64,000 nt of DNA from Sphingobium limneticum (GTDB lineage Bacteria; Pseudomonadota; Alphaproteobacteria; Sphingomonadales; Sphingomonadaceae). Positions 1 through 8,542 of this stretch are shown in pieces. The stretch lies in contig NZ_VYPZ01000011.1 of NCBI RefSeq assembly GCF_008710155.1, positions 1 to 64,000 of the forward strand, read 5' to 3'. Made by a program: the position numbers and the translations under genes. Positions within the stretch are counted from its first letter, which is position 1; the number at the start of each line of letters is the position of its first letter. A model generated the notes under the pieces. The model did no database searches and was not told where the DNA came from. It saw only the letters and a list, made by a program, of their open reading frames with translations.

Positions 1-137
1 ACCTGATGGCAGCGCCCCGTCCGGTGAAAAGCCCTCTAAGTGGACCTGATGATTCGGTCAATAACGTTTTTGCATTTTTATTTCATATGCATCCGAACAC
101 GCCCTCTCACCCCATGGGAGCAGATGTTCACCGCACC

Positions 138-548
138 TCACCAACGCAGCAGTCCGATCAGATCCTGCCGCCAGGGCCACAGCAGAATCGCGTTGAGCAG
201 CAATGTCACAATTCCGAACGCGTATTCGACCAGGCCAGGGTCCAGAACGAAATTCCAGTAGCCGATAACGATATTGAGCGGCACGCAGGCGAGTGCCGCC
301 GGAAGCACTGCCCGGTTCGAGAGAATCAGCAGCGCCGCGATCACCTCCATAACCTTGATCCAGGCGAACAGACCCGAATGGATCAGCGCCAGCGTGAATT
401 CCTGCGCCAGCGGCGTGTTACCCAGTGGCTGGAGATCGAAAGGGGTGAAATATTCCACCCCGGAAAAGAGGAACCAGCCGCCGAAAATGATCCTGGCAAC
501 GGTGAACGCCCCGCCGGCGCCACGCCCCTGCGCGTCCAGAGCGATCAA
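138..548 (-). CDS. DoxX-like integral membrane protein
   Basis: Small membrane protein of 136 aa with about four hydrophobic segments; the N-terminal part (ARIIFGGWFLFSGVEYF) resembles the DoxX/DoxD family start. The reading frame opens with TTG only two bases after the aldehyde dehydrogenase stop codon, and the first internal Met comes too late to keep the first helix, so translation is probably coupled to the upstream gene. DoxX-family proteins are associated with redox or quinone-linked membrane functions, but the substrate is unknown. Its place behind the aldehyde dehydrogenase suggests a role in the same oxidation step. The family assignment is moderate and the TTG start is an inference. 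Confidence 0.65.
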   Translation of the reverse strand: MIALDAQGRGAGGAFTVARIIFGGWFLFSGVEYFTPFDLQPLGNTPLAQEFTLALIHSGLFAWIKVMEVIAALLILSNRAVLPAALACVPLNIVIGYWNFVLDPGLVEYAFGIVTLLLNAILLWPWRQDLIGLLRW

Positions 549-550
549 CG

Positions 551-2020
551 TCAGAAGCCCGCAGGCGCCGCGTCGAGCAGGATCGTTTTCGTTTCCAGAT
601 AGGGATGCAGCCCCTCGACCCCGCCTTCTCGACCGATACCAGACTGCTTGAACCCGCCAAAGGGCAGACCGAATTCCAGTTTCATGCCATTCTGGCCGAA
701 GCCACCCGCGCGGATGCGCCGGCCGATGCGGTAGGCGGCATCGGCATCGTTGGTCAGCACCGATCCGTTAAGGCCAAAGGCGCTGTCATTGGCGATGCGG
801 ATCGCGTCTTCCTCATCCTCGGCCGGAATCAGGCAGAGCACCGGGCCGAAAATCTCCTCCTGCGCGATGCGGCTGTTGTTATCGACATTGGCGAACAGGG
901 TCGGCTCGATGAAATAGCCCTTGTTCATATGCGCAGGCCGACTGCCGCCGGTCACGAGGTCGGCACTTTCGCGCCCCAGGCCGATATACTCCTCTACCCG
1001 TTCCAGCTGGCGCTTCATCGCTACCGGGCCGAGTTGCGTGTCGGCTGCGTCGCTATGGCCGATGCGGATGCCCTGCATCACCCTGGCGATGGCCTCGGCC
1101 AGTTCGTCATGCCGATGACGCGGCACGATCGCGCGGCTCAGCATCGCACAAACCTGCCCGCTCATGATGGTGATGGTGTTGCCCAGGATCGCGGCGGCGA
1201 CCTCGATCGGGAAATCGTCGCGCACGATCGCCGCAGACTTACCGCCCAGTTCCAGCGTGCAGCGCGCCACGCGACCGGCGCAGACCTCGCCGATCCGCTT
1301 GCCGGCCAGCGTCGATCCGGTGAACGTCACTTTGTCGATGCCAGGATTGCGCACCAGATGATCCGACGCATCGCGCCCGGCCGCAACCAGATTGACAACG
1401 CCCGCAGGCACGCCCGCCGCCGCCACCGCTTCCGCCATGATATAGGCTTCCAGCGGCGTTTCCGGCGAGGGCTTCATGATGACGGTGCAGCCTGCGACCA
1501 GCGCATAAGCGACCTTGGCCGACATGATGCCATACGGCGCGTTCCAGGGCGCGATCGCCGCGACCACGCCGGCAGGCTCCTGCACCACGATCGCGGTATC
1601 GACCATGTGCGATGGCCGCCGTTCCACAAAGGGATAGTTGTCGGCATAGCCGGCGATGGCCATAAGCGTCGCGGTCGCTCCCCCGGTCATGACAGGCGCG
1701 AAACTGGCGAGGCCGCCGACCTGCGCGGTCCAGGCGGCCGCTAGTTCGGGCGCGCGCTTTTCCAGTTCCGCACCCATCCGCCGGACGATCGCTCCGCGCT
1801 CGGCCGGCGCCATGGTCGACCACGGCCCTTCATCGAACGCCTTGCGCGCGGCGGTGACGGCGCGGTCCATGTCCGCTTCCGTCCCGTCGGCGACGCGGGC
1901 GACGACCTCTTCGCTATTGGGCGACACGATCTCGATCACGCCGTCGCCGGTCGATGCGACCCAGGCGCCGCCGATGAACAGCTTGTCGGGATGGGCGATG
2001 CGAACGGCGTCGGGGGTCAT
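551..2020 (-). CDS. NAD(P)-dependent aldehyde dehydrogenase (aromatic or vanillin type)
   Basis: Aldehyde dehydrogenase of 489 aa, the usual family length. Visible are the oxyanion Asn160 in APWN, the general-base Glu258 in LELGGKS, and the catalytic Cys291 in SGQVCAML, with the Rossmann-type TFTGST motif at about 232-237. It oxidises an aldehyde to the acid with NAD(P)+ in the cytoplasm. The substrate cannot be read from the sequence. Lying in a locus with a ring-cleaving or side-chain-cleaving carotenoid-oxygenase homologue and a VanA-like Rieske oxygenase, vanillin or a related benzaldehyde is a reasonable guess. A palindromic operator lies 73 bp upstream, so it probably has its own promoter rather than reading through from tetR. 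The DoxX-like gene follows directly. Confidence 0.9.
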   Translation of the reverse strand: MTPDAVRIAHPDKLFIGGAWVASTGDGVIEIVSPNSEEVVARVADGTEADMDRAVTAARKAFDEGPWSTMAPAERGAIVRRMGAELEKRAPELAAAWTAQVGGLASFAPVMTGGATATLMAIAGYADNYPFVERRPSHMVDTAIVVQEPAGVVAAIAPWNAPYGIMSAKVAYALVAGCTVIMKPSPETPLEAYIMAEAVAAAGVPAGVVNLVAAGRDASDHLVRNPGIDKVTFTGSTLAGKRIGEVCAGRVARCTLELGGKSAAIVRDDFPIEVAAAILGNTITIMSGQVCAMLSRAIVPRHRHDELAEAIARVMQGIRIGHSDAADTQLGPVAMKRQLERVEEYIGLGRESADLVTGGSRPAHMNKGYFIEPTLFANVDNNSRIAQEEIFGPVLCLIPAEDEEDAIRIANDSAFGLNGSVLTNDADAAYRIGRRIRAGGFGQNGMKLEFGLPFGGFKQSGIGREGGVEGLHPYLETKTILLDAAPAGF

Positions 2021-2092
2021 GGTCTATCCTCTTCTGCATGTCGCCGCCGCGCCCTTGCTGGGCATGCGACTGGCTTGAATCACCTCAACACC

Positions 2093-2106
2093 ATAACGAA
2101 CGTTAT
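2093..2106. promoter_or_regulatory. Shared palindromic operator, copy 1
   Basis: ATAACGAACGTTAT, an inverted repeat with TAACG and CGTTA arms around two central bases. It lies 73 bp upstream of the leftward aldehyde dehydrogenase start. It is the first of seven sites with the same core in this window, all upstream of genes of aromatic metabolism. The binding protein is unknown. Confidence 0.7.
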
Positions 2107-2121
2107 TATTATTGCAACGGG

Positions 2122-2667
2122 TCAATCGACGTGAAAGCCCGACACCATCGCCTCCAGTCCCAACGCGAAACTCTCGTCGAAACCGATCATCTCGGCCAGA
2201 TGATCGTGCATCGCCTCGCTCTGTTCATACACCGCCCAGCCCAGCACCAGCGCATTGATCGACGCGAGGCAACTGAGCGCATGCGCGCGTGACAGCCCCT
2301 GCGCCACCAGTGGCGCGGCCAACAGATCGCCCGCAGCCGCCGCCGTATCGGGCGCTGGCCGCGCCGTCGCGCAGAGCAGCGCCGACCCCTGATGACTAAG
2401 CAATGCGCGCCGCAGCGCTAAGCCATAATCAATCAGCCAGCGGCGCCAATCCTTCGCCGCCCCCGCGCCCGCCACCGCCAGCGCGCGCGCATGGAAGCTT
2501 TGCGCCATCGCCCGCATCAGCGCGGTCTTGGACGGCACATGCCAGTAGAGCGCCGACGCCTGCACGCCCAGACGCGCCGCGATCGCACGCATATTGAGCG
2601 CGCCCAGCCCCTGTTCGTCGACCAGCGTCAGCGCCGCCTCGACAATCTCTTCCTGTCTGATCTTCAC
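2122..2667 (-). CDS. TetR-family transcriptional regulator
   Basis: A 181-aa regulator starting at a GTG preceded by the ribosome binding site AGAGGG. The N-terminal 50 residues carry a TetR helix-turn-helix (EIVEAALTLVDEQG, then GVQASALYWHVPSKTALM), followed by a TetR_C-type helical ligand-binding domain. The frame stays open upstream to an ATG at 2724, but that start would lie inside the long palindrome shared with the divergent Rieske gene, so the GTG start is preferred. It very likely represses itself and the divergent Rieske oxygenase through that palindrome. The ligand is unknown; an aromatic acid or its precursor is a guess from context. Confidence 0.88.
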   Translation of the reverse strand: MKIRQEEIVEAALTLVDEQGLGALNMRAIAARLGVQASALYWHVPSKTALMRAMAQSFHARALAVAGAGAAKDWRRWLIDYGLALRRALLSHQGSALLCATARPAPDTAAAAGDLLAAPLVAQGLSRAHALSCLASINALVLGWAVYEQSEAMHDHLAEMIGFDESFALGLEAMVSGFHVD

Positions 2668-2701
2668 CCTACCCTCTTGCCGCAAGCCCGCTCGCTTGAC
2701 A

Positions 2702-2732
2702 ATTGAACAACGTTCATTGAACATTGTTCAAT
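2702..2732. promoter_or_regulatory. Long TetR-type operator between tetR and the Rieske oxygenase gene
   Basis: A 31-bp near-perfect palindrome centred on base 2717; 14 of 15 base pairs match, the only mismatch being 2711 with 2723. Half-site units TTGAACA and TGTTCAA are visible. It lies between the divergent tetR (GTG at 2667) and the Rieske gene (ATG at 2751), where a dimeric or double-dimer TetR repressor would block both promoters. The sequence differs from the TAACGNTCGTTA sites found elsewhere here. Confidence 0.85.
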
Positions 2733-2750
2733 AAACGAGGGAGAGCCGAA

Positions 2751-3794
2751 ATGACCTATGTGCGCAATGCATGGTATGTCGCCGCCTGGGCGCAGGATCT
2801 GGAACCGGACAGGCCCATGGCCATATCCATCCTGAATGAACCCATCGTGCTTTGGTCGGCAGAAGACCGGCTGGTCGCGTTCGAGGATCGCTGCCTCCAT
2901 CGGCTGGCACCCTTGTCTCTTGGCCGATGCGAAGGGGCAAGGCTGCGCTGCATGTATCATGGCCTGCTGTTCGACGCGGACGGCGCGGTGGTCCAGATAC
3001 CGGGGCAGGACATGATCCCGCCGCAAGCGCGTCTGCGCAGCTATCCGGTCGAACTGCGCCATAGCTGGGTCTGGATCTGGATGGGCGATCCGGCCCTGGC
3101 CGACCCGGCGCTGATTCCGCCAGCGGTCGGCTTCGACAATCCCGACTATATTCTCGGCCGCGGCTTCCTCGACTATGCGGCCGAAGCGCGGCTGATCAAC
3201 GACAATCTGCTCGACTTCAGCCATCTGAGCTATGTCCATGCAGAGAGTTTCGGTGCCGGTCCCGAATTTGCGGACGAACGCCCGCGCCTCACGCCGCTGG
3301 AGCGCGGCGTACGGTTCGAGCGCTGGGTCGTGGGCACCCACGGCCCCGGCCGACGCAAGAGCGACGCCCTGATCGACAGCTGGCAAACCTATGATTTCCT
3401 GCTGCCCGGCATACTGCTGATGTGGAGCGGCAGCTTCGTCGCCGGAACGGCCGAACGGTGCGGCTTCGCACAGCCCGACTATGCCGAGGCGATCGGCGCC
3501 GTCACCTTCACTAGCCAGGCAGTGACCCCGACCGGCGACCGGACGGCGCGCTATTTCTTCTCCTGGGGGCCGCATCGCGACCATGGCGACGAGGCCATAC
3601 GCGACATGCTGATGACCCTCGCCGACCGCGCCTTTGCCGAAGACAAGGTCATGATCGAGGCGCAGCAGCGCGTGATCGACCGGACGCCATCACCGCGCAT
3701 CATGCCCACCGTCCATGATCGCGGCGTCACCCTGTTCAACCGGCTGGTCGAACGCCTTGCCCGCGCCGAAGCAGGCGAAGCGGAAGCGGCATAA
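2751..3794 (+). CDS. Rieske non-heme iron oxygenase, VanA-like aryl demethylase or hydroxylase
   Basis: A 347-aa terminal oxygenase. The Rieske [2Fe-2S] site is complete: Cys48-x-His50 (RCLHR) and Cys67-x2-His70 (RCMYHG). The catalytic mononuclear iron motif follows at about 151-163 (DNLLDFSHLSYVH, ligands His158 and His163). The opening YVRNAWYVAAW and the short length are typical of the vanillate O-demethylase/phthalate-dioxygenase group, which use NAD(P)H through a separate reductase. No reductase gene lies in the window, so electrons must come from elsewhere. GAGGGAGAG lies ahead of the ATG. It is divergent from a TetR gene with a shared long operator. Vanillate is one plausible substrate, but related methoxy-aromatics fit equally. 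Confidence 0.88.
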   Translation: MTYVRNAWYVAAWAQDLEPDRPMAISILNEPIVLWSAEDRLVAFEDRCLHRLAPLSLGRCEGARLRCMYHGLLFDADGAVVQIPGQDMIPPQARLRSYPVELRHSWVWIWMGDPALADPALIPPAVGFDNPDYILGRGFLDYAAEARLINDNLLDFSHLSYVHAESFGAGPEFADERPRLTPLERGVRFERWVVGTHGPGRRKSDALIDSWQTYDFLLPGILLMWSGSFVAGTAERCGFAQPDYAEAIGAVTFTSQAVTPTGDRTARYFFSWGPHRDHGDEAIRDMLMTLADRAFAEDKVMIEAQQRVIDRTPSPRIMPTVHDRGVTLFNRLVERLARAEAGEAEAA

Positions 3795-3799
3795 TGAAA

Positions 3800-3830
3800 A
3801 AGGCTCGCCCGCTTATGGCGGACGAGCCTT
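3800..3830 (-). terminator. Terminator between the convergent Rieske and TonB receptor genes
   Basis: Stem-loop with 13-bp arms (3800-3812 and 3818-3830, one mismatch). Read leftward the stem ends in GAGCC followed by TTTTT, so it is a good intrinsic terminator for the TonB receptor and may also stop the Rieske transcript. Confidence 0.8.
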
Positions 3831-3851
3831 CCTCCCCTTCCCTACAGGAAA

Positions 3852-6263
3852 TCAGAAGCTCTTCTTGGCCGTGATCGTCCATTCGCGCGGGCGGCCGACG
3901 GTGCCGGTCACGACGCCGAAGGTTCCGACATTTTCCGCCACGCCATTATAGTAGAATTTGTCGAAGACATTGGTGACGCCGGCGCTGAGCGACCAATCCT
4001 TGTCCGGCGCCTGATAGGTCAGCCGCGCATTCACCAGGCTGGGCGCGTCGATCAGATTATAGGGGTTGTTGACCGAATTATAATAGAAGTTGGAGCGCCA
4101 GGACCAATCGATCCGCGGTGTCAGCGTGCCGTTGCCGCCAAGGTCCGCTTCATATTGCACGCCGGCCGACAGCTGCCATTTGCTGATGAAGGGCGCGATC
4201 ATGTCCTCCGTCACCAGGGTCGCGGGATTGGTGATCTTTTTATAATCGAAGTCGAGATAGCCGATGGACGCATCGAACGACAGGCCCTCTGTCGGCCGCA
4301 ATTGCGCTTCCAGTTCCCACCCGAACACCTCGGCATCGCCCGCATTGGACGGCACCGAGCAGGACAGGACGATGCTTTCCGGACATTGGTAGCGGACCAG
4401 CTGCATATCATTATATTTGTTGAGGAAGACCGCACCGTTCAGGCGCAGCATCCGGCTGAACAAATCAGCCTTGAAGCCGGCCTCATAGGTGGTCAGCTTT
4501 TCCGGGCCGAAGCTCTGCACCTGATCGGGCGCAGACGGGCGCGGGTTGATGCCACCGCCCTTGAAGCCGGTCGACAGCTGCGCATAGGTCATCAGTTCGT
4601 CCGACCAGCGATAATTGGCGCCGATGCGGTAATCCAACCGATTGCCGCTGAATGTGCCGGTCAAACCGTCCAGCCCGACCAGCAGGAAATTGGGGGTGAA
4701 GAAGGCCCCGCTCGGCAATGTCCCATCCACATTGCGCCGGGAATAGCGATAGGTCTTCTTATCGTCCGTGTAGCGCAGGCCGCCGATGATGTTGAAGGCA
4801 TCGGTGACATGGAATTCGCCATGGGCGAAGGCCGATATGCTGCGATTCTTGATCACGTCGTCCGACAGAAAATCGAACAAGAGGGTCGGGATCTGGCTGC
4901 GCCCTTTGATCGTATCCGTAGCCTTGTAATAGAAGCCACCGACGGTCAGGTCGACCTTGTCATTGAAATTGGCGCTCAGGCGCAGTTCCTGCGTGAACTG
5001 CTCATGGCCATAGGTGAATTCCTGCAACAATATGGCAAGCGGCGATCCATCCACGTCGATCGCGCTGGTACCGTTCGCGCTACGATAGCCGGTGATCGAC
5101 TTCAATTTCAGCGCATCGGACAAATCATAGTCGATCGTGCCCGACACGCCCCAGGCCTTGACTGTGCTGGTCGGGCTGGCGGTAAAGCCGCCCGGTGCGA
5201 TCTGGGTCGGAATGCCGAACACGGTCGTATAATTGCCGCCCGTGCCATAGGTCGCATAGGAGGTGTAGCTCTTCGATCCCGTCAGGAAACGGCCGTCGAA
5301 CGGGATGCCCGCCGTCGCGTCACCCGGGACATAGCTGCGCACCAACGGATTATTGGCATAGAGCAATTTGGTCGCGACCACCTCGCTCTTGTCCTTGGAC
5401 ACATCGGCGACGATGTTGATTTCCAGCGGCGATCCGGCCGGGGCGTAGCGCAGGGCGGCGCGCAGCCCCATCACGTCGATCCCGCCTTCGGTGCCGGTCT
5501 GGCAATTCTTGTTGCCGCTGCTGGCCGGGATACCCGACGTCGGGTTGACGCAGCCATAATCGAGCAGCTTCATATAGCCGTCGACATTTTTCGACACGCC
5601 CGACACGCGCAGGAACAGATCGTTGGTCAGCGGAATATTGGCGCTGCCGCGCAGTTCCAGCCGGTCGAACCGGCCATAGGTCGCTTCGACAAAGCCGCCC
5701 GGCGTGGAATCGGGCTTCTTGCTGAACAGCTTCACCGCGCCGCCCACACTATTCTTGCCGGCCAGCGTCCCCTGCGGCCCGCGCAGCACCTCGACCCGCT
5801 CCAGATCGGTCAGGTCCATCACCGCGCCAAAGGTCGTGCCATAATAAATATCGTCGATATAGATGCCGACGCCCGGCTCCAACGCGAAGCTGGCGTCCAA
5901 CTGGCCGACACCGCGGATGAAGGCGGCTACGGCATTGCCCTGAATGCTCGTCGCCGGCGCCAATGCGACGTTGGGCGCGAACTGGCCCAGATCGGTCACG
6001 CTGGTCTGGCTGCGCGCCGCTAGCGTATCGGCCGATACGGCGGTGATCGCGATCGGCGTGTCCTGGAGATTTTGTGCGCGGAACTGGGCAGTGACGATGA
6101 TATCGGCGCTATTGGCCTGATCCGCCGCCTGCTGTTCGGGCGCTGGCCCGGATGCCGGGGCCTCTTGCGCCAGCGCCGGCACGGCCATCATCGCGCCCGT
6201 CATCGCACTAACCAGCGCCAGCATCGCCACATGGCCCCGAAATGCGCACTTCCCGTTGGACAT
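3852..6263 (-). CDS. TonB-dependent outer membrane receptor, sphingomonad catabolic type
   Basis: An 803-aa receptor. The chosen ATG at 6263 follows GGGAGGAAG and gives a clear signal peptide ending in VPALA; the more upstream Met lacks this. After it come a TonB-box-like stretch (ADIIVTAQ), the plug domain (DLGQFAPNV, VEVLRGPQGTLAGKNSVGGAV at about 160-180) and a 22-strand-type barrel ending in a terminal Phe. This plug type is common in sphingomonad receptors for organic substrates rather than iron-siderophores. It carries a shared operator copy about 200 bp upstream of its start and follows the carotenoid-oxygenase gene on the same strand, which suggests uptake of the same phenylpropanoid or lignin-derived compound. 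The substrate is inferred. Confidence 0.9.
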   Translation of the reverse strand: MSNGKCAFRGHVAMLALVSAMTGAMMAVPALAQEAPASGPAPEQQAADQANSADIIVTAQFRAQNLQDTPIAITAVSADTLAARSQTSVTDLGQFAPNVALAPATSIQGNAVAAFIRGVGQLDASFALEPGVGIYIDDIYYGTTFGAVMDLTDLERVEVLRGPQGTLAGKNSVGGAVKLFSKKPDSTPGGFVEATYGRFDRLELRGSANIPLTNDLFLRVSGVSKNVDGYMKLLDYGCVNPTSGIPASSGNKNCQTGTEGGIDVMGLRAALRYAPAGSPLEINIVADVSKDKSEVVATKLLYANNPLVRSYVPGDATAGIPFDGRFLTGSKSYTSYATYGTGGNYTTVFGIPTQIAPGGFTASPTSTVKAWGVSGTIDYDLSDALKLKSITGYRSANGTSAIDVDGSPLAILLQEFTYGHEQFTQELRLSANFNDKVDLTVGGFYYKATDTIKGRSQIPTLLFDFLSDDVIKNRSISAFAHGEFHVTDAFNIIGGLRYTDDKKTYRYSRRNVDGTLPSGAFFTPNFLLVGLDGLTGTFSGNRLDYRIGANYRWSDELMTYAQLSTGFKGGGINPRPSAPDQVQSFGPEKLTTYEAGFKADLFSRMLRLNGAVFLNKYNDMQLVRYQCPESIVLSCSVPSNAGDAEVFGWELEAQLRPTEGLSFDASIGYLDFDYKKITNPATLVTEDMIAPFISKWQLSAGVQYEADLGGNGTLTPRIDWSWRSNFYYNSVNNPYNLIDAPSLVNARLTYQAPDKDWSLSAGVTNVFDKFYYNGVAENVGTFGVVTGTVGRPREWTITAKKSF

Positions 6264-6461
6264 GATCTCTTCCTCCCTCTTCTGGTCGGCCGCAGGCATG
6301 GGAGGGGCGACACCGAACCCGCTTGGTCGGGTTCCGGTCGGGGGCGGCGCCGATGCGCCTGCCTTGTCCTGTCATCCTCTCGCCGGTGCCGATGGCCGGT
6401 TCTGCTTTGCAGTCCTTGTTGGAGAGAACGGACTTTAGGCCCGCCCCTCTCCCGTCAATCA

Positions 6462-6475
6462 ATAACGATCGTTAG
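6462..6475. promoter_or_regulatory. Shared palindromic operator, copy 2
   Basis: ATAACGATCGTTAG, core TAACGATCGTTA perfect. It lies in the 219-bp gap between the end of the carotenoid-oxygenase-family gene and the TonB receptor start at 6263, about 200 bp upstream of that start. The rest of the gap is a long leader with no recognisable gene. Confidence 0.75.
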
Positions 6476-6482
6476 TATTTTG

Positions 6483-7955
6483 TCAAGCGGGCTGACGTGC
6501 CTTGCCTCGTGCCAATTGCGCCGCAGATACCCAGGCGCCATGTACCTGCGCCCGCATCGGCAATGGCATCGGCACGCGGGCGACCGGACCGGCACCGATC
6601 GCGCCTGCATCCACGACCCACAGTTCCGACTGAAACGATTCCGCAGCCTGCCGGTCCACCACCATCAGCAACCAGCCGTCCTGATCCGCCTGCGCGGAGG
6701 GCACATGCACCGGTTCGCTGATCGCCATGCCGAACTCCAACCCCATCATGTCGATACGGCCGTTGCCCGGCTCGATCTGCAACAGGGCGTTGAAAGCGAA
6801 GCCCACCGGCCCACCGGGCAGCGGCGGCCCGCCCTGCGGGTTCATCGACAGATACCAGGCCGAACGATAGGGCCGCCCCTGATCGGCATCGCGCAATCGC
6901 GGCATATCGCCCGGCGGGCCGACGACCCGTTCCTCATAGCCATCCCCGGGCTTCGCCAGATCGAAGGTCCAGCGGGTGAGGCCGCCTTGGATATCGCGCT
7001 GGTCGCGCTGCACGCCACCGGCTTCGCGCATGAAACCAAAGGCATTGGTGTCCGACAGGCAGAGGTCGAGATGGATAAGCCCACCCTCTTCAAAGGCGTT
7101 GACCAGATGGAAGGCGGATATACCCGGCCGCCCCTTGAACCAGCGCATCTCCTCCACCTTGCCATAACGCGGCATGATGCCGACCCAGCTCTCCAGATCC
7201 TGCTGATGCGCCCAATGCGCGCCGCCCGCTTTCAGCCGGTCGAGATCGGCCGTCGTGGGAAAAATGGGGAAGATGGCGTAGTGTTCCGTGATCGCGAAAT
7301 CATGGATGGTCGAACAATAGGGCTGATCGAACCATTGTTCGCTGATCAGATGGCCGTCCCGATCGGCGATGGCATAGGCGATCTTCGTCGAGCACACCCC
7401 ATCCGCTTCATAGCCGAAGAAGAACATTTCCCCGGTTTGCGGATCGACGCGCGGATGCGCGGTAAAGGTCTGCGACGTGAAGGCGCCATGATAATCCCAG
7501 CGGCCGATCGTCTCCAGCGTATCGGGATCGACCTCGTAACCCAGGCCATCTTCCTTGGTCATGAACAGCCGCCCGCCATGCCAGACCGGCGTGGTGTTGG
7601 CGACGGTACGATCCCGGCCAGCCACGGCAGGGTCATCGGTGAAAGGGTTGCGATACTGGCCGAACAGCGCGCGCCGCGCGCCCTTCTCCAGCGCGTAGCG
7701 CTCCGTTTCGACATAGCGGATCGCATAATCGACCGTCCCGTCATGGATGGCGAATTTCGCGACCATGCCGTCGCCCGACAGGATGATATCGTCATCGAAC
7801 ATCGGCGGATGCGCCGGATCGGGCACGGCGCGAAAGAAGGCCCCGTCAATTTCGGCCGGGATCGTGCCGATCACATCCAGATTGCGGGCGGACCATTCGA
7901 TACCGACGGGCGTGTTCAGCCCGACGAAATGGATGGTCTGGGGATAGGCTGGCAT
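6483..7955 (-). CDS. Carotenoid-oxygenase-family dioxygenase, lignostilbene dioxygenase or isoeugenol monooxygenase type
   Basis: A 490-aa non-heme Fe(II) oxygenase of the carotenoid cleavage family. All four iron-binding histidines are present: His167 (FTAHPRVD), His218 (TIHDF), His283 (SAFHLVN) and His472 (QVHGAW). Tyr101 and Lys134 match the residues that, from memory of lignostilbene dioxygenase and NOV1 structures, hold the substrate 4-hydroxyl group; this points to a 4-hydroxyphenyl alkene rather than a carotenoid. Likely reactions are cleavage of lignostilbene to two vanillins, or of isoeugenol to vanillin plus acetaldehyde. The two cannot be separated without activity data. It has no signal peptide. 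A copy of the shared operator lies 35 bp upstream of the ATG. Confidence 0.85.
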   Translation of the reverse strand: MPAYPQTIHFVGLNTPVGIEWSARNLDVIGTIPAEIDGAFFRAVPDPAHPPMFDDDIILSGDGMVAKFAIHDGTVDYAIRYVETERYALEKGARRALFGQYRNPFTDDPAVAGRDRTVANTTPVWHGGRLFMTKEDGLGYEVDPDTLETIGRWDYHGAFTSQTFTAHPRVDPQTGEMFFFGYEADGVCSTKIAYAIADRDGHLISEQWFDQPYCSTIHDFAITEHYAIFPIFPTTADLDRLKAGGAHWAHQQDLESWVGIMPRYGKVEEMRWFKGRPGISAFHLVNAFEEGGLIHLDLCLSDTNAFGFMREAGGVQRDQRDIQGGLTRWTFDLAKPGDGYEERVVGPPGDMPRLRDADQGRPYRSAWYLSMNPQGGPPLPGGPVGFAFNALLQIEPGNGRIDMMGLEFGMAISEPVHVPSAQADQDGWLLMVVDRQAAESFQSELWVVDAGAIGAGPVARVPMPLPMRAQVHGAWVSAAQLARGKARQPA

Positions 7956-7989
7956 GGCCTTGAAGCTCCTCTCTTATCTCGACTCATAG

Positions 7990-8001
7990 TAACAATCGTT
8001 A
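7990..8001. promoter_or_regulatory. Shared palindromic operator, copy 3
   Basis: TAACAATCGTTA, one mismatch from the perfect core. It lies 35 bp upstream of the leftward carotenoid-oxygenase-family gene and downstream of cobU. Confidence 0.65.
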
Positions 8002-8035
8002 TGGTTGTTGCAAGAGGAGAGTGGAGGGTGCGCCG

Positions 8036-8542
8036 CTATTTCAGGCGCATCGGCAAGCCCGCTGCCATGAACACGGCTTCATCCACGCAAGCGGCCACGG
8101 CCTGATTGACGATGCCTGCGACATCGCGAAAGCGGCGCGCCAGCGCATTGTCGGGCACGATGCCCAGTCCGACTTCGTTCGCAACCAGGATCACCGGCCC
8201 TTGCGCTTCACCCAGCGCCGCGACCAACGCCCCGGTCGCAGTATCGATATCCCGATCCGCGAACATCAGGTTGGACGCCCATAATGTCAGGCAGTCGATC
8301 AGCAACACGCGATCCGCCCGCACCTCCGCCCGCACCACTGCCGCCAGATCGACCGGCTCCTCGATTGTGCGCCAGCGCGGACCGCGCTCCTCGCGATGCC
8401 GCGCAATTCGGCTGTCCATCTCGTGGTCCAGCGCCTGCGCGGTGGCAACGAACAGCAACTCGCCCGGCAGGGCTTCGGCGCGTTTCAGGGCGTAGCGGCT
8501 CTTGCCCGACCGTGCGCCACCCAACACGAACAACAGGCTCAT
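8036..8542 (-). CDS. cobU: Adenosylcobinamide kinase / adenosylcobinamide-phosphate guanylyltransferase
   Basis: A 168-aa bifunctional enzyme that phosphorylates adenosylcobinamide and adds GMP, making AdoCbi-GDP for nucleotide-loop assembly. The P-loop GGARSGKS is at residues 8-15 and the family signatures RHREERGPRW and VLLIDCLTLWASNL are present. The ATG at 8542 overlaps the cbiB stop as ATGA, which fixes the start; an earlier Met at 8554 is inside cbiB. This is the last gene of the leftward cobalamin operon. No clear intrinsic terminator is visible in the 80 bp before the next gene. Confidence 0.95.
   Translation of the reverse strand: MSLLFVLGGARSGKSRYALKRAEALPGELLFVATAQALDHEMDSRIARHREERGPRWRTIEEPVDLAAVVRAEVRADRVLLIDCLTLWASNLMFADRDIDTATGALVAALGEAQGPVILVANEVGLGIVPDNALARRFRDVAGIVNQAVAACVDEAVFMAAGLPMRLK

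Noticed and set aside
60..71. Half-site AATAACGTTTTT at the left edge resembling the shared operator
   Set aside because: Only one arm is present and no gene starts nearby within the window.
2668..2724. Upstream ATG for the first TetR gene
   Set aside because: It lies inside the 31-bp palindrome and lacks a ribosome binding site; the GTG at 2667 has AGAGGG before it.
4155..6023. Long open frame (622 codons) on the plus strand opposite the first TonB receptor
   Set aside because: It lies wholly antisense to a gene with signal peptide, plug and barrel; its product is rich in Arg, Ala, His and Gln without domains, as expected for a shadow frame in GC-rich DNA.
6072..8105. Plus-strand open frame of 677 codons over the carotenoid-oxygenase-family gene
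   Set aside because: It is antisense to a gene with four iron histidines and crosses two promoter regions; no domain is seen.
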